64,000 nt of DNA from Burkholderia pyrrocinia (lineage in GTDB: Bacteria; Pseudomonadota; Gammaproteobacteria; Burkholderiales; Burkholderiaceae): positions 1,798,001-1,862,000 of the forward strand of contig NZ_CP070978.1 in NCBI RefSeq assembly GCF_018417535.1, in the 5' to 3' direction. Shown here one piece after another: positions 1 through 8,009 of the stretch. Positions within the stretch are counted from its first letter, which is position 1. Every line of letters starts with the position of its first letter. The notes under the pieces were generated by a model. The model had not been told where the DNA came from, searched no databases, and saw only the letters and a list, made by a program, of their open reading frames with translations. The position numbers were made by a program, and so were the translations under genes.

Positions 1-196
1 GCCACGGCAGCGTCCAGCCGTTCAGCGTCGCGACCGGTGTGTACGGACGGCCGTTGGGCGGCACGAGCGGCGGCTGCGTGGCGGTTTTCGCCATCGTGGG
101 CGCTTCGGGCAGCGACGCGGCGCCGGCCTTGCTGACCATCGCGGCGCCCAGCAGCGCGGCGCCCGAGCCGCTGAGAAATTGTCGACGGGACACCAT
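1..196 (-). CDS. Multicopper oxidase, N-terminal part (runs off window)
   Basis: Only the first 65 or so codons are present; the rest lies to the left of the window. The reading begins MVSRRQFLSG, a twin-arginine (Tat) signal with SRRQFL followed by a hydrophobic, Ala/Gly-rich stretch, then a Pro-rich mature start ending in TLNGWTLPW. Multicopper oxidases of the CopA/CueO/CotA type typically start like this, and the efflux lipoprotein gene just upstream supports a periplasmic copper-detoxification oxidase. The ATG lies one base after the TGA of the upstream gene, so the two are translationally coupled. No copper-binding motif is visible in the part present, so the family call rests on the N-terminus and neighbours. 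Confidence 0.65.
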   Translation of the reverse strand, partial: MVSRRQFLSGSGAALLGAAMVSKAGAASLPEAPTMAKTATQPPLVPPNGRPYTPVATLNGWTLPW

Positions 197-197
197 G

Positions 198-1682
198 TCA
201 ATAGCCTTCAGGATGCGTTGCGGGCGCCGGTTGCGCCGCGGGTGAGGAAGCCGGCTGCGGTGCAGCGTCGGTTGCGGGTTCGGGTGCGGCTGAAGCCGTC
301 GCGCGCGGCGCGGGCCCCGAAGCCGGCAGCCGGCCGCCGACGGCCATCTGCAGATCGGTTTCGGCGAGCCAGTAGTCCTTCAGCGAATCGATGTAGCCGT
401 TGACCGCGCCGACCTGTTCGCGCGCATCGGTCAGCAGCTCGAACACGCTCGCGAGCATCCCGTTGTAGCGCAGCAGCAGCTCGTCCGAGATCGTCTTGCG
501 CAGCGGCACGACTTCGTCGCGATAGTGTTGCGCGACGTCGTAGCTCGTCACGTACGCCGCATACGATTCGCGCACTTCGGAGCGAGCATCGATGGCCGTC
601 TTCGCGAGCCGGTTCGCCGACTGCAGGTAGACGGCCTCGGCTCGCGCGACCTTCGCGCCGCCCCAGTCGAACAGCGGAATCTCGACGCTGATCTCGTAGC
701 CGTGCTCGTGGCCCTTGCCGGTCTCGTAGTTGTTCACGTAGCCGAGATCGACCGCGTTGACGAAGCGCGTCGCCTTGCTGAGGCCGAGCGACGACGCAAC
801 GCCCTGCGTCTGCAGCTTCGCGGCCTGGATGTCGAGGCGGTTGCTCATCGCGAAGCGTTCGAGATCGGGCAGATCCGGGCGCGCTTTCGGCAGGTCGGGC
901 AAGCGTTCGGGCAGCGCGTACCGCGCGCGCTCGCCCCACAGCCCCATCGCGCGCGTGAGCTTCTCGCGCGCGGCCACGGCCTGCTGGCGCGCCTTCGCGT
1001 GCTGCGCGACCGCGTCCGCATGGAACGCCTGTTCGCGCGCGTAATCGAGCCGGCTGAAGTTGCCGGCCTGCCGCATGCGCTGCGCGAGTTCGGCGGCCGC
1101 GCTCGCCGCGTCGCGCACCTGCTGCGCATAGTTCGCGGCCTGCTCGGCGGCGACGGCCTCGACATACGCGCGGCGCGCGTCGGCCGCCACCTTCAGCATC
1201 GCGTCGGCCGTTTCGAGCTTGGTCTGCTCGAAACGGCGGCGTTCGATGTTCGTCGCGAGCGGCATCGTCAGCAGCGCGAACACGTTCGCCGAGAACGTGC
1301 GGCCGAGCGTCAGCTCGCCGTCGCCGGCACGCGTGCGGCTGAACGAGAAGCGCGGGTTCGGCAGCCGGCCGGCCTGCACGAGATCGGCCTCCGACAGCCC
1401 GAGTTCCGCGTACGACGCCTGCAAGCCGCGGTTGTTCAGCAACGCGACCTGCACCGCATCGTCCATCGACAGCGGTTTCGCGAGCAATTCCCGGGTCCGC
1501 TTGTCGACGGCTTCGCGGTCGGCATCGGTGCGGACGACGACGGCATCTTTCCCGATCCGTTCCGACGCGGTGGACGACACGGCATCGAAGCCGCCGTCCT
1601 TCGAAAACGTCGTGCAGCCCGCGAGGAACGCCAGCACGACCGCAGCCGCGCCGATCCGCGGCGATATCGCCAGGTTCTTCAT
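198..1682 (-). CDS. TolC-family outer-membrane efflux lipoprotein
   Basis: 494 aa. A lipoprotein signal (hydrophobic AAAVVLAFLAGC, Cys near residue 23) is followed by two long alpha-helical repeats typical of the outer-membrane efflux (OEP) fold, with Leu-Asp-rich starts such as PLSMDDAVQVALLNNRGLQA near residue 95 and DLERFAMSNRLDIQA in the second half. The C-terminal tail of about 45 residues is Ala/Pro-rich and probably disordered. It sits between a multicopper oxidase and a small His/Met-tailed periplasmic protein with 1- to 4-base junctions, so it is most likely an outer-membrane metal channel. It has no cognate inner-membrane pump in this operon and may work with the oxidase or borrow the Cus pump 8 kb away. 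Confidence 0.85.
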   Translation of the reverse strand: MKNLAISPRIGAAAVVLAFLAGCTTFSKDGGFDAVSSTASERIGKDAVVVRTDADREAVDKRTRELLAKPLSMDDAVQVALLNNRGLQASYAELGLSEADLVQAGRLPNPRFSFSRTRAGDGELTLGRTFSANVFALLTMPLATNIERRRFEQTKLETADAMLKVAADARRAYVEAVAAEQAANYAQQVRDAASAAAELAQRMRQAGNFSRLDYAREQAFHADAVAQHAKARQQAVAAREKLTRAMGLWGERARYALPERLPDLPKARPDLPDLERFAMSNRLDIQAAKLQTQGVASSLGLSKATRFVNAVDLGYVNNYETGKGHEHGYEISVEIPLFDWGGAKVARAEAVYLQSANRLAKTAIDARSEVRESYAAYVTSYDVAQHYRDEVVPLRKTISDELLLRYNGMLASVFELLTDAREQVGAVNGYIDSLKDYWLAETDLQMAVGGRLPASGPAPRATASAAPEPATDAAPQPASSPAAQPAPATHPEGY

Positions 1683-1990
1683 TGCGCGGCCCCTCCGTGC
1701 ATCGAATGGGCGCCGCCGTTGCCAGCCGGGTTGCCGGGCTTCGCATTACCGGACTTCGCGGCGCCGGTCGTGCGCCCCTTCGCGGGCCGTTCCATCACGT
1801 CCCGGTTCAGTTGCTTCCAGCCCGGGCCTTCGTCGTCCCGATACGGCCGGTAGCCGTCGAACGCGGACGTCACGGTGACGTCCGGCACCGTCGCGGCGGC
1901 GTCCGCCGGATCGGGAAACGGGGTTTGCGCAGGCGCGAGCGACGGCACGATAGCCGCCGCGCTCAGCAGCGCCGCAATGATCAATCGCAT
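1679..1990 (-). CDS. Small exported protein of copper operon
   Basis: 103 aa of unknown family. A clear Sec signal (MRLIIAALLSAAAIVPSLAPAQ, cleavage after APA) precedes a short mature chain with an acidic/aromatic centre (DGYRPYRDDEGPGWKQLNRD) and a Gly/Asn/His tail ending HSMHGGAAQ. The His and Met residues near the C-terminus suit weak periplasmic copper binding, which is an inference. The stop overlaps the start of the downstream TolC-family gene (ATGA), so they form one operon with the multicopper oxidase. Confidence 0.7.
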   Translation of the reverse strand: MRLIIAALLSAAAIVPSLAPAQTPFPDPADAAATVPDVTVTSAFDGYRPYRDDEGPGWKQLNRDVMERPAKGRTTGAAKSGNAKPGNPAGNGGAHSMHGGAAQ

Positions 1991-2078
1991 GAATAAGTCT
2001 CGTCGTGAGTCGTCCGGCGGACCGCGGGCGGCCGCCGGCGTGGATTGCGGATCGCGGCCGGTCGGCCGCGGGCAGGGA

Positions 2079-2444
2079 CTAGACGGGAATCCGGCGAGGC
2101 GGCCGCTCGATGCCGCCGGTCAGAAACGACACGACGACGGCCGAAGGCTGATACGACGCGATCGCGATGCTGACGTCCGACGCAGCCGGCACCGCGGGCA
2201 CACCCGACATGCTCGTGCCGAAGCAGCAGGACACACAGGCGGAACACGACGGCGCATGCCGTGCGTAGCCGTCGTGATCGGCGTGGCTGCCCTGCGTACC
2301 CTGGGCGATCGGCATCGTGTGCGGCGCCGCTTCCCGATGCGGCACGGCAGCGCCCGCGCACTGCATCGACACGACCGCGAACGACTGGATCGGCAGGCTC
2401 AGCGCCAGCAGCACGACGACGATGAATTTGCGCCAGTACGACAT
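2079..2444 (-). CDS. Cys/His-rich exported protein, CzcI/DUF2946-like
   Basis: 121 aa when started at MSYWRKFIVVVLLALSLPIQ, which gives a proper signal peptide; a longer open frame upstream has no such signal. The mature part has a metal-binding look: HADHDGYARHAPSCSACVSC with four Cys/His clusters in the middle, and a C-terminus ending GIERPPRRIPV. A second protein of the same design (signal, Cys/Met/His middle, WRPPR end) leads the cus operon at 15609-15995. Small proteins like this (CzcI, DUF2946) are common in heavy-metal operons and are thought to be periplasmic modulators. It starts the minus-strand copper operon, separated from the two-component genes by a 275-bp divergent promoter region. 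Confidence 0.7.
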   Translation of the reverse strand: MSYWRKFIVVVLLALSLPIQSFAVVSMQCAGAAVPHREAAPHTMPIAQGTQGSHADHDGYARHAPSCSACVSCCFGTSMSGVPAVPAASDVSIAIASYQPSAVVVSFLTGGIERPPRRIPV

Positions 2445-2580
2445 GGAAACGGAATCAGGCAGGCAATGGCCACAATGACCGGATGGGCCGGCGCAGCGCC
2501 GCGACGGCGCGCTCCGGAGACAAGACGGCTGCAGCTTATCGCCGCCGGCGTGACGACGACATGGCCGAAACATGACCGGA

Positions 2581-2625
2581 TTTTCATGAAACGCGGGTGG
2601 AGCGGCGCGCGCAGCTTCATGAAAA
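2581..2625. promoter_or_regulatory. Inverted repeat, candidate CopR operator
   Basis: TTTTCATGAA at 2581-2590 and its exact reverse complement TTCATGAAAA at 2616-2625 lie in the divergent region between the small exported copper gene (start 2444) and the response regulator (start 2720). The CATGAA core fits the AT-rich paired sites used by CopR/CusR/IrlR-type regulators, so this is the best candidate for copper-responsive control of both directions. Binding is inferred. Confidence 0.5.
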
Positions 2626-2719
2626 TTCCGTCATCCGGCGGTCATGGTTCGCGCACGCGCGGCACCGTAAGCTCAGGCGTTACACTGACCGGCTGGAATC
2701 ACGGACAGCCTGCCTCACC

Positions 2720-3391
2720 ATGCGGATACTGATAGTCGAAGACGAACCCAAGATGGCGTCGTACCTCCGGAAGGGGCTGATGGAGGCGAGCTACACGGTC
2801 GATGTGGCGGAGAACGGCAAGGACGGGCTGTTCCTGGCGCTGCACGAGGATTTCGATCTCGTCGTGCTCGACGTGATGCTGCCGGAGATCGACGGCTTCG
2901 ACGTGCTACGGCGGCTGCGCGCGCAAAAGCAGACGCCCGTGCTGCTGCTCACGGCCCGCGAGGCGATCGAGGACAAGGTCGCCGGCCTCGAACTGGGCGC
3001 CGACGACTACCTGCTCAAGCCGTTCGCGTATGCCGAATTCCTCGCACGCATCCGCTCGCTGCTGCGGCGCGCACCGCGCAACGTGCGCGACCTCCTGCAG
3101 GTCGCCGATCTCGAAGTCGACCTGATCAAGCGCCGCGTGCGGCGCGCCGACAACCGCATCGACCTGACCGCGCAGGAATTCGCGCTGCTGCAGTTGCTCG
3201 CGGAACGCGAGGGCGAAGTGCTGACGCGCACCTTCATCACGTCGCAGATCTGGGACATGAATTTCGACAGCGACACGAACGTCGTCGATGCGGCGATCAA
3301 GCGCCTGCGCGCGAAGATCGACAACGCGTACGACAAGAAGCTGATCCACACGATCCGCGGCATGGGTTACGTGCTCGAGGATCGTTCGTGA
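2720..3391 (+). CDS. copR: Heavy-metal response regulator, OmpR family
   Basis: 223 aa. A receiver domain begins MRILIVEDEPKMASYL, with the acidic pocket E7/D8, phospho-acceptor D51 in LVVLDVMLPEIDG, the Thr in LLTAREA and the Lys in LLKPFAY. It is followed by an OmpR/PhoB winged helix (EFALLQLLAEREGEVLTRT to VDAAIKRLRAKID). The ATG was chosen because the receiver fold starts there; upstream in-frame sequence is not domain-like. It is closest in layout to CopR, CusR and IrlR. It overlaps the sensor kinase start by four bases (GTGA) and is divergent from the copper-oxidase operon, its probable target. Confidence 0.88.
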   Translation: MRILIVEDEPKMASYLRKGLMEASYTVDVAENGKDGLFLALHEDFDLVVLDVMLPEIDGFDVLRRLRAQKQTPVLLLTAREAIEDKVAGLELGADDYLLKPFAYAEFLARIRSLLRRAPRNVRDLLQVADLEVDLIKRRVRRADNRIDLTAQEFALLQLLAEREGEVLTRTFITSQIWDMNFDSDTNVVDAAIKRLRAKIDNAYDKKLIHTIRGMGYVLEDRS

Positions 3392-4815
3392 CCGCCGGCC
3401 CGGCTTCGTATTCGCTGCTGCGGCGCCTGACGCTCGCGTTCGCCGTCGTCGCCGCGCTCGTGTTCGCGCTGACCGGCGCGTATCTCTATCGCTCGCTGTC
3501 CGCCGAACTGAAGCGTCGCGACGACATCGAGATCTCCGGCAAGCTCAACCAGTTCCTGCAACTCGCGCACGCGAGCGGATCGACGGCCGCGCTGCGCGCC
3601 GATCCGGCCGTGTTCCACGAAGTGCTGCTGTCGCATCCGGGCGTCTATCTCGGCATCTACGACGGGCAGCACCGCCCGCTCGTCGAGCACACCGACGAAG
3701 CCGGCAACACGCTCGCCACGGTGATCGCGGCGCCGCATCCGGCCGGCGGAACCGGTGGAACCAGTAGCACCGGCGGCCCGTTCACCTGCTCGCCGCCCGG
3801 CATCGGCACGTCGCGCTGCGTGTACGCACGCGACACGCTGCCGTCCGGCGAGGCGATCCAGGTCGCGCTCGCACGCACGGCGACCGATCGCCAGTCGCTG
3901 CTCGAAAGCTATCGCGTCGACATCTGGCTCGCGGCGGCCGTCGGCGCGCTGCTGGTCGGCGCGCTCGGCCATGCGGTCGCGTCGCGCGGCCTGCGTCCGG
4001 TCAAGAGCCTCGGCCGGCAAACGTCGCGCATCGAGGCGCACAACCTGAACGCGCGTCTCGACGCGCGCGGCGGCCCGGTCGAGCTGCGCGAGCTCGCGAC
4101 GTCGGTCAACCGGATGCTCGACCGCCTCGAACGCGCATTCGTGCGGCTGTCGCAGTTCTCGTCCGATCTCGCGCATGACATGCGCACGCCGCTCGCCAAC
4201 GTGATCAGCTCGTCGCAGATCACGCTGTCGCGCGCACGCACGACCGAAGAGTACGAAGTGCTGATCGAGTCGAATATCGAGGAATGCGAACGGCTGCAGC
4301 GAATGATCGAGAACATGCTGTTTCTCGCGCGCACCGACAATGCGCGGCAGCACCTGAAGACCGCCGAGCTCGACGCGGGCAGCGAACTGCGCCGGCTCGC
4401 GTCGTATTTCCAGGCACTGGCCGACGAGGCCGGCGTGCGCATCGACGTGCATGGCGACGCGCCGGTCGTCGCGGACGCGACGCTGTTCCGGCGCGCGGTG
4501 AGCAACCTCGCGTCGAATGCGCTCGAACATGCGGAAGCCGCGTCGACGATCGAGCTGGCCGTGTCCGCGCAAGCCGGTTACGCGGTCGTCGAGATCACGA
4601 ATCGCGGCGCCGCGATTCCGCCCGAACAGGTCGACCGGATCTTCGAACGCTTCTACCGCATCGATTCGTCGCGGCACGGCGCGGCAAGGAACGCGGGGCT
4701 CGGGCTCGCGATCGTCAAGTCGATCATGGAGCTGCATCGCGGCAAGGTCGAGGTCGCGAGCCGCGACGGGCGCACGACGTTTGCGCTTTACTTTCCGCGC
4801 GGCACCGATAGCTAG
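3388..4815 (+). CDS. copS: Heavy-metal sensor histidine kinase
   Basis: 475 aa, GTG start overlapping the regulator stop. An N-terminal membrane helix (about residues 13-33), a periplasmic loop of about 140 residues, a second helix (about 178-200) and a HAMP segment precede the kinase core. The H-box is FSSDLAHDMRTPLANV with His263. The N-box (NLASNALEHA), a conserved F-box (IFERFYRID) and G-box (GLGLAIVKSIMELHRGKV) are all present, so it should be catalytically complete. The loop contains a Gly/Thr/Ser-rich stretch and two Cys (CSPPGIGTSRC). CusS/IrlS/CopS relatives sense periplasmic Cu or Cd/Zn; copper is likelier here because of the neighbouring oxidase. Confidence 0.88.
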   Translation: MTAGPASYSLLRRLTLAFAVVAALVFALTGAYLYRSLSAELKRRDDIEISGKLNQFLQLAHASGSTAALRADPAVFHEVLLSHPGVYLGIYDGQHRPLVEHTDEAGNTLATVIAAPHPAGGTGGTSSTGGPFTCSPPGIGTSRCVYARDTLPSGEAIQVALARTATDRQSLLESYRVDIWLAAAVGALLVGALGHAVASRGLRPVKSLGRQTSRIEAHNLNARLDARGGPVELRELATSVNRMLDRLERAFVRLSQFSSDLAHDMRTPLANVISSSQITLSRARTTEEYEVLIESNIEECERLQRMIENMLFLARTDNARQHLKTAELDAGSELRRLASYFQALADEAGVRIDVHGDAPVVADATLFRRAVSNLASNALEHAEAASTIELAVSAQAGYAVVEITNRGAAIPPEQVDRIFERFYRIDSSRHGAARNAGLGLAIVKSIMELHRGKVEVASRDGRTTFALYFPRGTDS

Positions 4816-4837
4816 ACCGTTCGCTGCCGGCTTGCGA

Positions 4838-6046
4838 TCACCTGGCCTGCGCAACGCCGAACGATCCGCGCAAGCAGACGAGCAGCGCGATGGTCGCCGT
4901 GCTGAACACCGCCCCCGCATAGAACGTGGCCGCGGCGCCCACCCTGTCCCACAGGATGCCGGCGACGACGCTCGATACGAGCGTCACGACGCCGCTGAGC
5001 AGGTTGAAAACGCCGAACGCCGTTCCTCTCAATTCGGACGGCGCGGCATGCGCGACCATCGTGGCAAGCAACCCCTGCGTCATCCCCATGTGGAGCCCCC
5101 ACAGCGCCACGCCGACGAGTACGGTTCCCCAGTGCGTGCCGTGCGCGAGCACGAGGTCGGCTGCGATCAGCATGACGAGCCCGGCCACCATCAGCTTCGT
5201 ATGGCTCGTCGTGTCGGCGAGCTTGCCGAACGGGTAGGCCGACAACGCGTACACGACGTTCATCGCCACCATCACCAGCGGAACAAGCGCGACAGGCACA
5301 CCGCCGCCCATCGCGCGCAGCACCAGGAAAGCCTCGCTGAAGCGGGCCAGCGCGAACACGGCGCCGACGGCGACGACCCACCAGTAGCGAGCGCCGAGTT
5401 GCTTCACGACGTCGCGGCGGATCGGGTTGATGCGCTTGTCGCCCGGCGCGCGCGCCGGCTCTTCGATACCGAACGCGAGCAGCGCCACGGCCAGCATGCC
5501 CGGGATCACGGCCAGCCAGAAGGCGAGGCGGAAGTCGTCGCGCCACATCAGCATGATGGCGACGGCCAGCAGCGGCCCGAGAAACGCACCCACCGTGTCG
5601 AGCGACTGTCGCAGCCCGTAGGCCGCGCCGCGCAGGTGGACCGGCGTGACGTCGGCCACGAGCGCATCGCGCGGTGCGCCCCGGATCCCCTTGCCGATCC
5701 GGTCGACGATCCGCGCCGTCACCACGACGCCGATCGTCGGTGCGATGGCGAACAGCGGCTTGCTGAGCGCGCCGAGCCCGTATCCGGCGACCGCCAGCCA
5801 CTTGCGATTGCGCAGGTAGTCGCTCAACGTGCCGGAGAACACCTTGACGACCGGCGCCGTCGCCTCGGCGATCCCCTCGATGAAGCCGATCGTGGTCGCG
5901 CTCGCGCCGAGCCCCGCCATCAGGAACATCGGCAACAGGCTGTGGATGATTTCCGACGACACGTCCATCAACAGACTGACGCAGCCCAGCACCCAGACGC
6001 TGCGCGGAATCTGACGAAGAATGCCGGTCGATGATTCGGTCTGCAT
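4838..6046 (-). CDS. MFS transporter
   Basis: 402 aa from MQTESSTGILRQIP; another Met lies 21 codons upstream but has no better ribosome site. Twelve hydrophobic segments are visible, and the loop 2-3 motif is modified to GTLSDYLRNRKWLAV. The second half carries the equivalent SAYPFGKLADTTSHTKLM. The N-terminus SVWVLGCVSLLMDVSSEIIH resembles a group of MFS pumps near metal- and drug-resistance genes. It lies convergent with the copper sensor kinase. The substrate cannot be read from the sequence; efflux is more likely than uptake given the neighbours. Confidence 0.8.
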   Translation of the reverse strand: MQTESSTGILRQIPRSVWVLGCVSLLMDVSSEIIHSLLPMFLMAGLGASATTIGFIEGIAEATAPVVKVFSGTLSDYLRNRKWLAVAGYGLGALSKPLFAIAPTIGVVVTARIVDRIGKGIRGAPRDALVADVTPVHLRGAAYGLRQSLDTVGAFLGPLLAVAIMLMWRDDFRLAFWLAVIPGMLAVALLAFGIEEPARAPGDKRINPIRRDVVKQLGARYWWVVAVGAVFALARFSEAFLVLRAMGGGVPVALVPLVMVAMNVVYALSAYPFGKLADTTSHTKLMVAGLVMLIAADLVLAHGTHWGTVLVGVALWGLHMGMTQGLLATMVAHAAPSELRGTAFGVFNLLSGVVTLVSSVVAGILWDRVGAAATFYAGAVFSTATIALLVCLRGSFGVAQAR

Positions 6047-6151
6047 GGGTCGCTCTCGATTCGGGAATCCTGACACGAGACCACCGATACTACTGCAGGC
6101 CCGTGACACGCGGCACGCATGGGCTGTCGCGCCTGCCTCGCGCGCGCCGCC

Positions 6152-6337
6152 CTATTCCCCCGGCTCGCGCCGGATCTTCGCCTGCCGGCGCGAGCGGTCG
6201 TTCAGTATCTGGTGCCGGCGGTGGTCGGTCAGTTTCTTCCAGTCGCGCGCCTCGTCGCGCGTGCGCAGGCAGCCGACGCAAAAACCCGTTCGACCGTCAA
6301 ACGCACACAGCTCGATACACGGCGATTTCACGGCCAC
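6152..6337 (-). CDS. DUF1289 small Cys protein
   Basis: 61 aa with a GTG start two bases after the stop of the cation efflux gene. The sequence MAVKSPCIELCAFDGRTGFC followed by VGCLRT has the CxxxC...CxGC pattern and the EARDWKKLTDHRRHQIL helix of the DUF1289 family. DUF1289 proteins are short, soluble, Cys-rich, often encoded as hitchhikers after enzyme genes, and of unknown role. The spacing indicates translational coupling to dmeF. It could bind the same metal or an Fe-S cluster, which is unproven. Confidence 0.8.
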   Translation of the reverse strand: MAVKSPCIELCAFDGRTGFCVGCLRTRDEARDWKKLTDHRRHQILNDRSRRQAKIRREPGE

Positions 6338-6339
6338 GA

Positions 6340-7356
6340 TCAGGCCGCCGTCGCGGGCGTCATCACTTCGACGGTCACATGCGACACGCCGTCGAAGCGC
6401 GCGATCAGCGCATGGTAGAAACGCGCATCGCGCGCCGCGTCGCCGGTCTCGACCGACACGATCGCGCTCATGTGCCCGGGGCCGACGCGCCAGACGTGCA
6501 GATCGTTGACCTTGTCGCCGAGCGCCTCGATCGCGCGCCGAACGTTGTCCGCCAGCTTGCGATCCACGTTGACGTCGAGCAGGATGCCGCCCGTATCGCG
6601 CATCAGCCCGTAGGCCCAGTTCGCGATCACCAGCGCGCCGACGATGCCCGCGAGCGGATCCATCCAGACCCATCCGAACGCACGCGCGAGCAGCAGGCCG
6701 ACGATGGCCAGCACCGAAACGGCCGCATCGGCGATCACGTGAATGTAGGCCGACCGGATGTTGTGATCGCGGTGGGCCGCCGTATGCGAACCATGATCGT
6801 GATGCGCGTGATGCTCGTCGTCGTGGTCATGATCGTGGTCGTGATCATCGTGGTCGTGCCCATGATGATGGCCGTGGCCATGCCCGTGATGATGATCGCC
6901 GCTCAGCAGCCACACGCTGGCCAGGTTCACTGCGAGCCCCAGTACGGCGATCGGAATCGCTTCGCTGAATTGAATGGGCACGGGAGACAGAAGACGCGCG
7001 ACCGCCTCATAGCCGATCAGCAACGCAATCATCGCCAGCACGATCGCGCTCGTGAATCCGGCGAGGTCGCCGAACTTGCCCGTGCCGAACACGAAACGCG
7101 GATCGTCGGCGTGCTTGCGCGCATAGGTATAGGCCAGCGCCGCGATCAGCATCGCGCCCGCATGCGTCGACATGTGCAGCCCGTCGGCGACGAGCGCCAG
7201 CGACCCGAACAACGTGCCGCCGACGATCTCGGCCACCATCATCGCCGTACACAGGCCGATGACCATCCACGTCTTCCGTTCGTTCTGCTCGTGCGCGGCG
7301 CCCAGAAACGCATGGCTGTGCCCGCCGCCGGCCGCCGTGCCGTTGAATCCGTTCAT
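6340..7356 (-). CDS. dmeF: Cation diffusion facilitator, DmeF-like Ni/Co exporter
   Basis: 338 aa from MNGFNGTAAGGGHSHAF. Six transmembrane helices of the CDF fold are split by a cytoplasmic His-rich loop (a run of HGH/DHD repeats, roughly residues 150-195). Metal-site motifs are HMSTH in TM2 and HVIAD in TM5, the CDF HxxxD site. The C-terminal cytoplasmic domain (VNDLHVWRVGPGHMSAIV) is the usual ferredoxin-like metal sensor. DmeF proteins export Co2+ and Ni2+ by proton antiport. It follows a 91-aa RcnR/CsoR-family repressor by 11 bases, which is the dmeRF arrangement known in rhizobia. Confidence 0.88.
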   Translation of the reverse strand: MNGFNGTAAGGGHSHAFLGAAHEQNERKTWMVIGLCTAMMVAEIVGGTLFGSLALVADGLHMSTHAGAMLIAALAYTYARKHADDPRFVFGTGKFGDLAGFTSAIVLAMIALLIGYEAVARLLSPVPIQFSEAIPIAVLGLAVNLASVWLLSGDHHHGHGHGHHHGHDHDDHDHDHDHDDEHHAHHDHGSHTAAHRDHNIRSAYIHVIADAAVSVLAIVGLLLARAFGWVWMDPLAGIVGALVIANWAYGLMRDTGGILLDVNVDRKLADNVRRAIEALGDKVNDLHVWRVGPGHMSAIVSVETGDAARDARFYHALIARFDGVSHVTVEVMTPATAA

Positions 7357-7367
7357 GTTCGTTCCGC

Positions 7368-7643
7368 TTACTTGAAATAGCTGTGGACGACCTCGATGAG
7401 CTGCTCGGTCGCGCTGCCTTCGTGCGCGTCGGGCGTGTCCGCATCGACGAGGTGCGACCGGATGTGGTCCTCCAGCACGACGGCCAGCAAACCGTTCATC
7501 GCACCGCGGCAGCTCGTGATCTGCTGCAGCACGTCGTTGCACCCGCGCTCTTCCTCGAGCGCGCGCTCGATCGCTTCGACCTGGCCCTTGATACGGCGCA
7601 CGCGGTTCAGCAGCTTCTGTTTTTCACGAACTGTGTGACTCAT
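7368..7643 (-). CDS. dmeR: RcnR/CsoR-family metal repressor, DmeR-like
   Basis: 91 aa, all-helical. It carries His3, Cys35, His60 and His64 (SHTVREKQKLLNRVRRIKGQ; RGCNDVLQQI; EDHIRSH), exactly the ligand set that RcnR uses for Ni2+/Co2+, not the Cys-His-Cys set of copper CsoR. This supports a nickel/cobalt-responsive repressor of its own operon. The C-terminal tail (DADTPDAHEGSATEQLIEVV) is a little longer than in CsoR. G-tract repeats directly upstream are the probable operators. Confidence 0.88.
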   Translation of the reverse strand: MSHTVREKQKLLNRVRRIKGQVEAIERALEEERGCNDVLQQITSCRGAMNGLLAVVLEDHIRSHLVDADTPDAHEGSATEQLIEVVHSYFK

Positions 7644-7656
7644 CGATTGCTCCTGT

Positions 7657-7712
7657 ATAGGGTGGGGGAGTATATCTCCAAAGTGTTTTCCACATAGGGT
7701 AGAGGGGTATAT
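7657..7712. promoter_or_regulatory. Two G-tract direct repeats, candidate DmeR operators
   Basis: ATAGGGTGGGGGAGTATAT (7657-7675) and ATAGGGTAGAGGGGTATAT (7694-7712) are 19-bp near-identical copies whose starts are 37 bp apart, directly upstream of dmeR. Each is a G/C tract flanked by AT-rich arms (ATA...TAT), the design recognised by RcnR/DmeR proteins. The second copy sits at the edge of the leader of the divergent riboswitch gene, so the repressor might affect both directions. Confidence 0.65.
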
Positions 7713-7759
7713 TTTTTCGAGATGAAGGCTTGTCGAAAGAAAACCGCTCGGCTAGACTT

Positions 7760-7868
7760 GCGCTCGTCTTTGGGGAGTAGCCTGCTTTCCGTCCCCCGGA
7801 AAGCGAACGCGTCAACACACTCGGCCTTCGGCCGTGGCGCGTTCGACCGAATCGGTTTGGCGAGACCA
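7760..7868 (+). ncRNA. yybP-ykoY (manganese) riboswitch
   Basis: The plus-strand leader of the cation exchanger contains the conserved loop TGGGGAGTAGCC (7771-7782). Next come a hairpin GCTTTCC/GGAAAGC (7784-7790 with 7798-7804), then GAACGCG/CGCGTTC (7805-7811 with 7838-7844) enclosing TCAACACACTC and an inner hairpin CGGCC-TTC-GGCCG, then GGCGAGACC, whose GGCGAG pairs with CTCGTC near 7764. Paired GGGGAGUAG and CAACA-ACUC loops around a three-way junction, closed by GCGAGACC, are the signature of the Mn2+-sensing yybP-ykoY class. The element ends about 140 bases before the start codon, leaving room for an expression platform. Recognised by motif and hand folding, not by a covariance search. 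Confidence 0.85.
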
Positions 7869-8009
7869 TGGGCGTATCGCGTCGTTCCTGGTCGGACGTC
7901 GGCGGATGCGCCATGGTTCGTCAGCGTCCGACCACGGAGTCACCATGTTCCTCCCCGCCCTTCCCCCGCGCCCCATCGCCCGCTACGCACCTGCCTGCGG
8001 AGGCGCCGC

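Noticed and set aside
3367..4920. Long minus-strand open frame opposite the copper sensor kinase
   Set aside because: Arg-rich shadow of copS in a GC-rich genome; no domain, signal or ribosome site.
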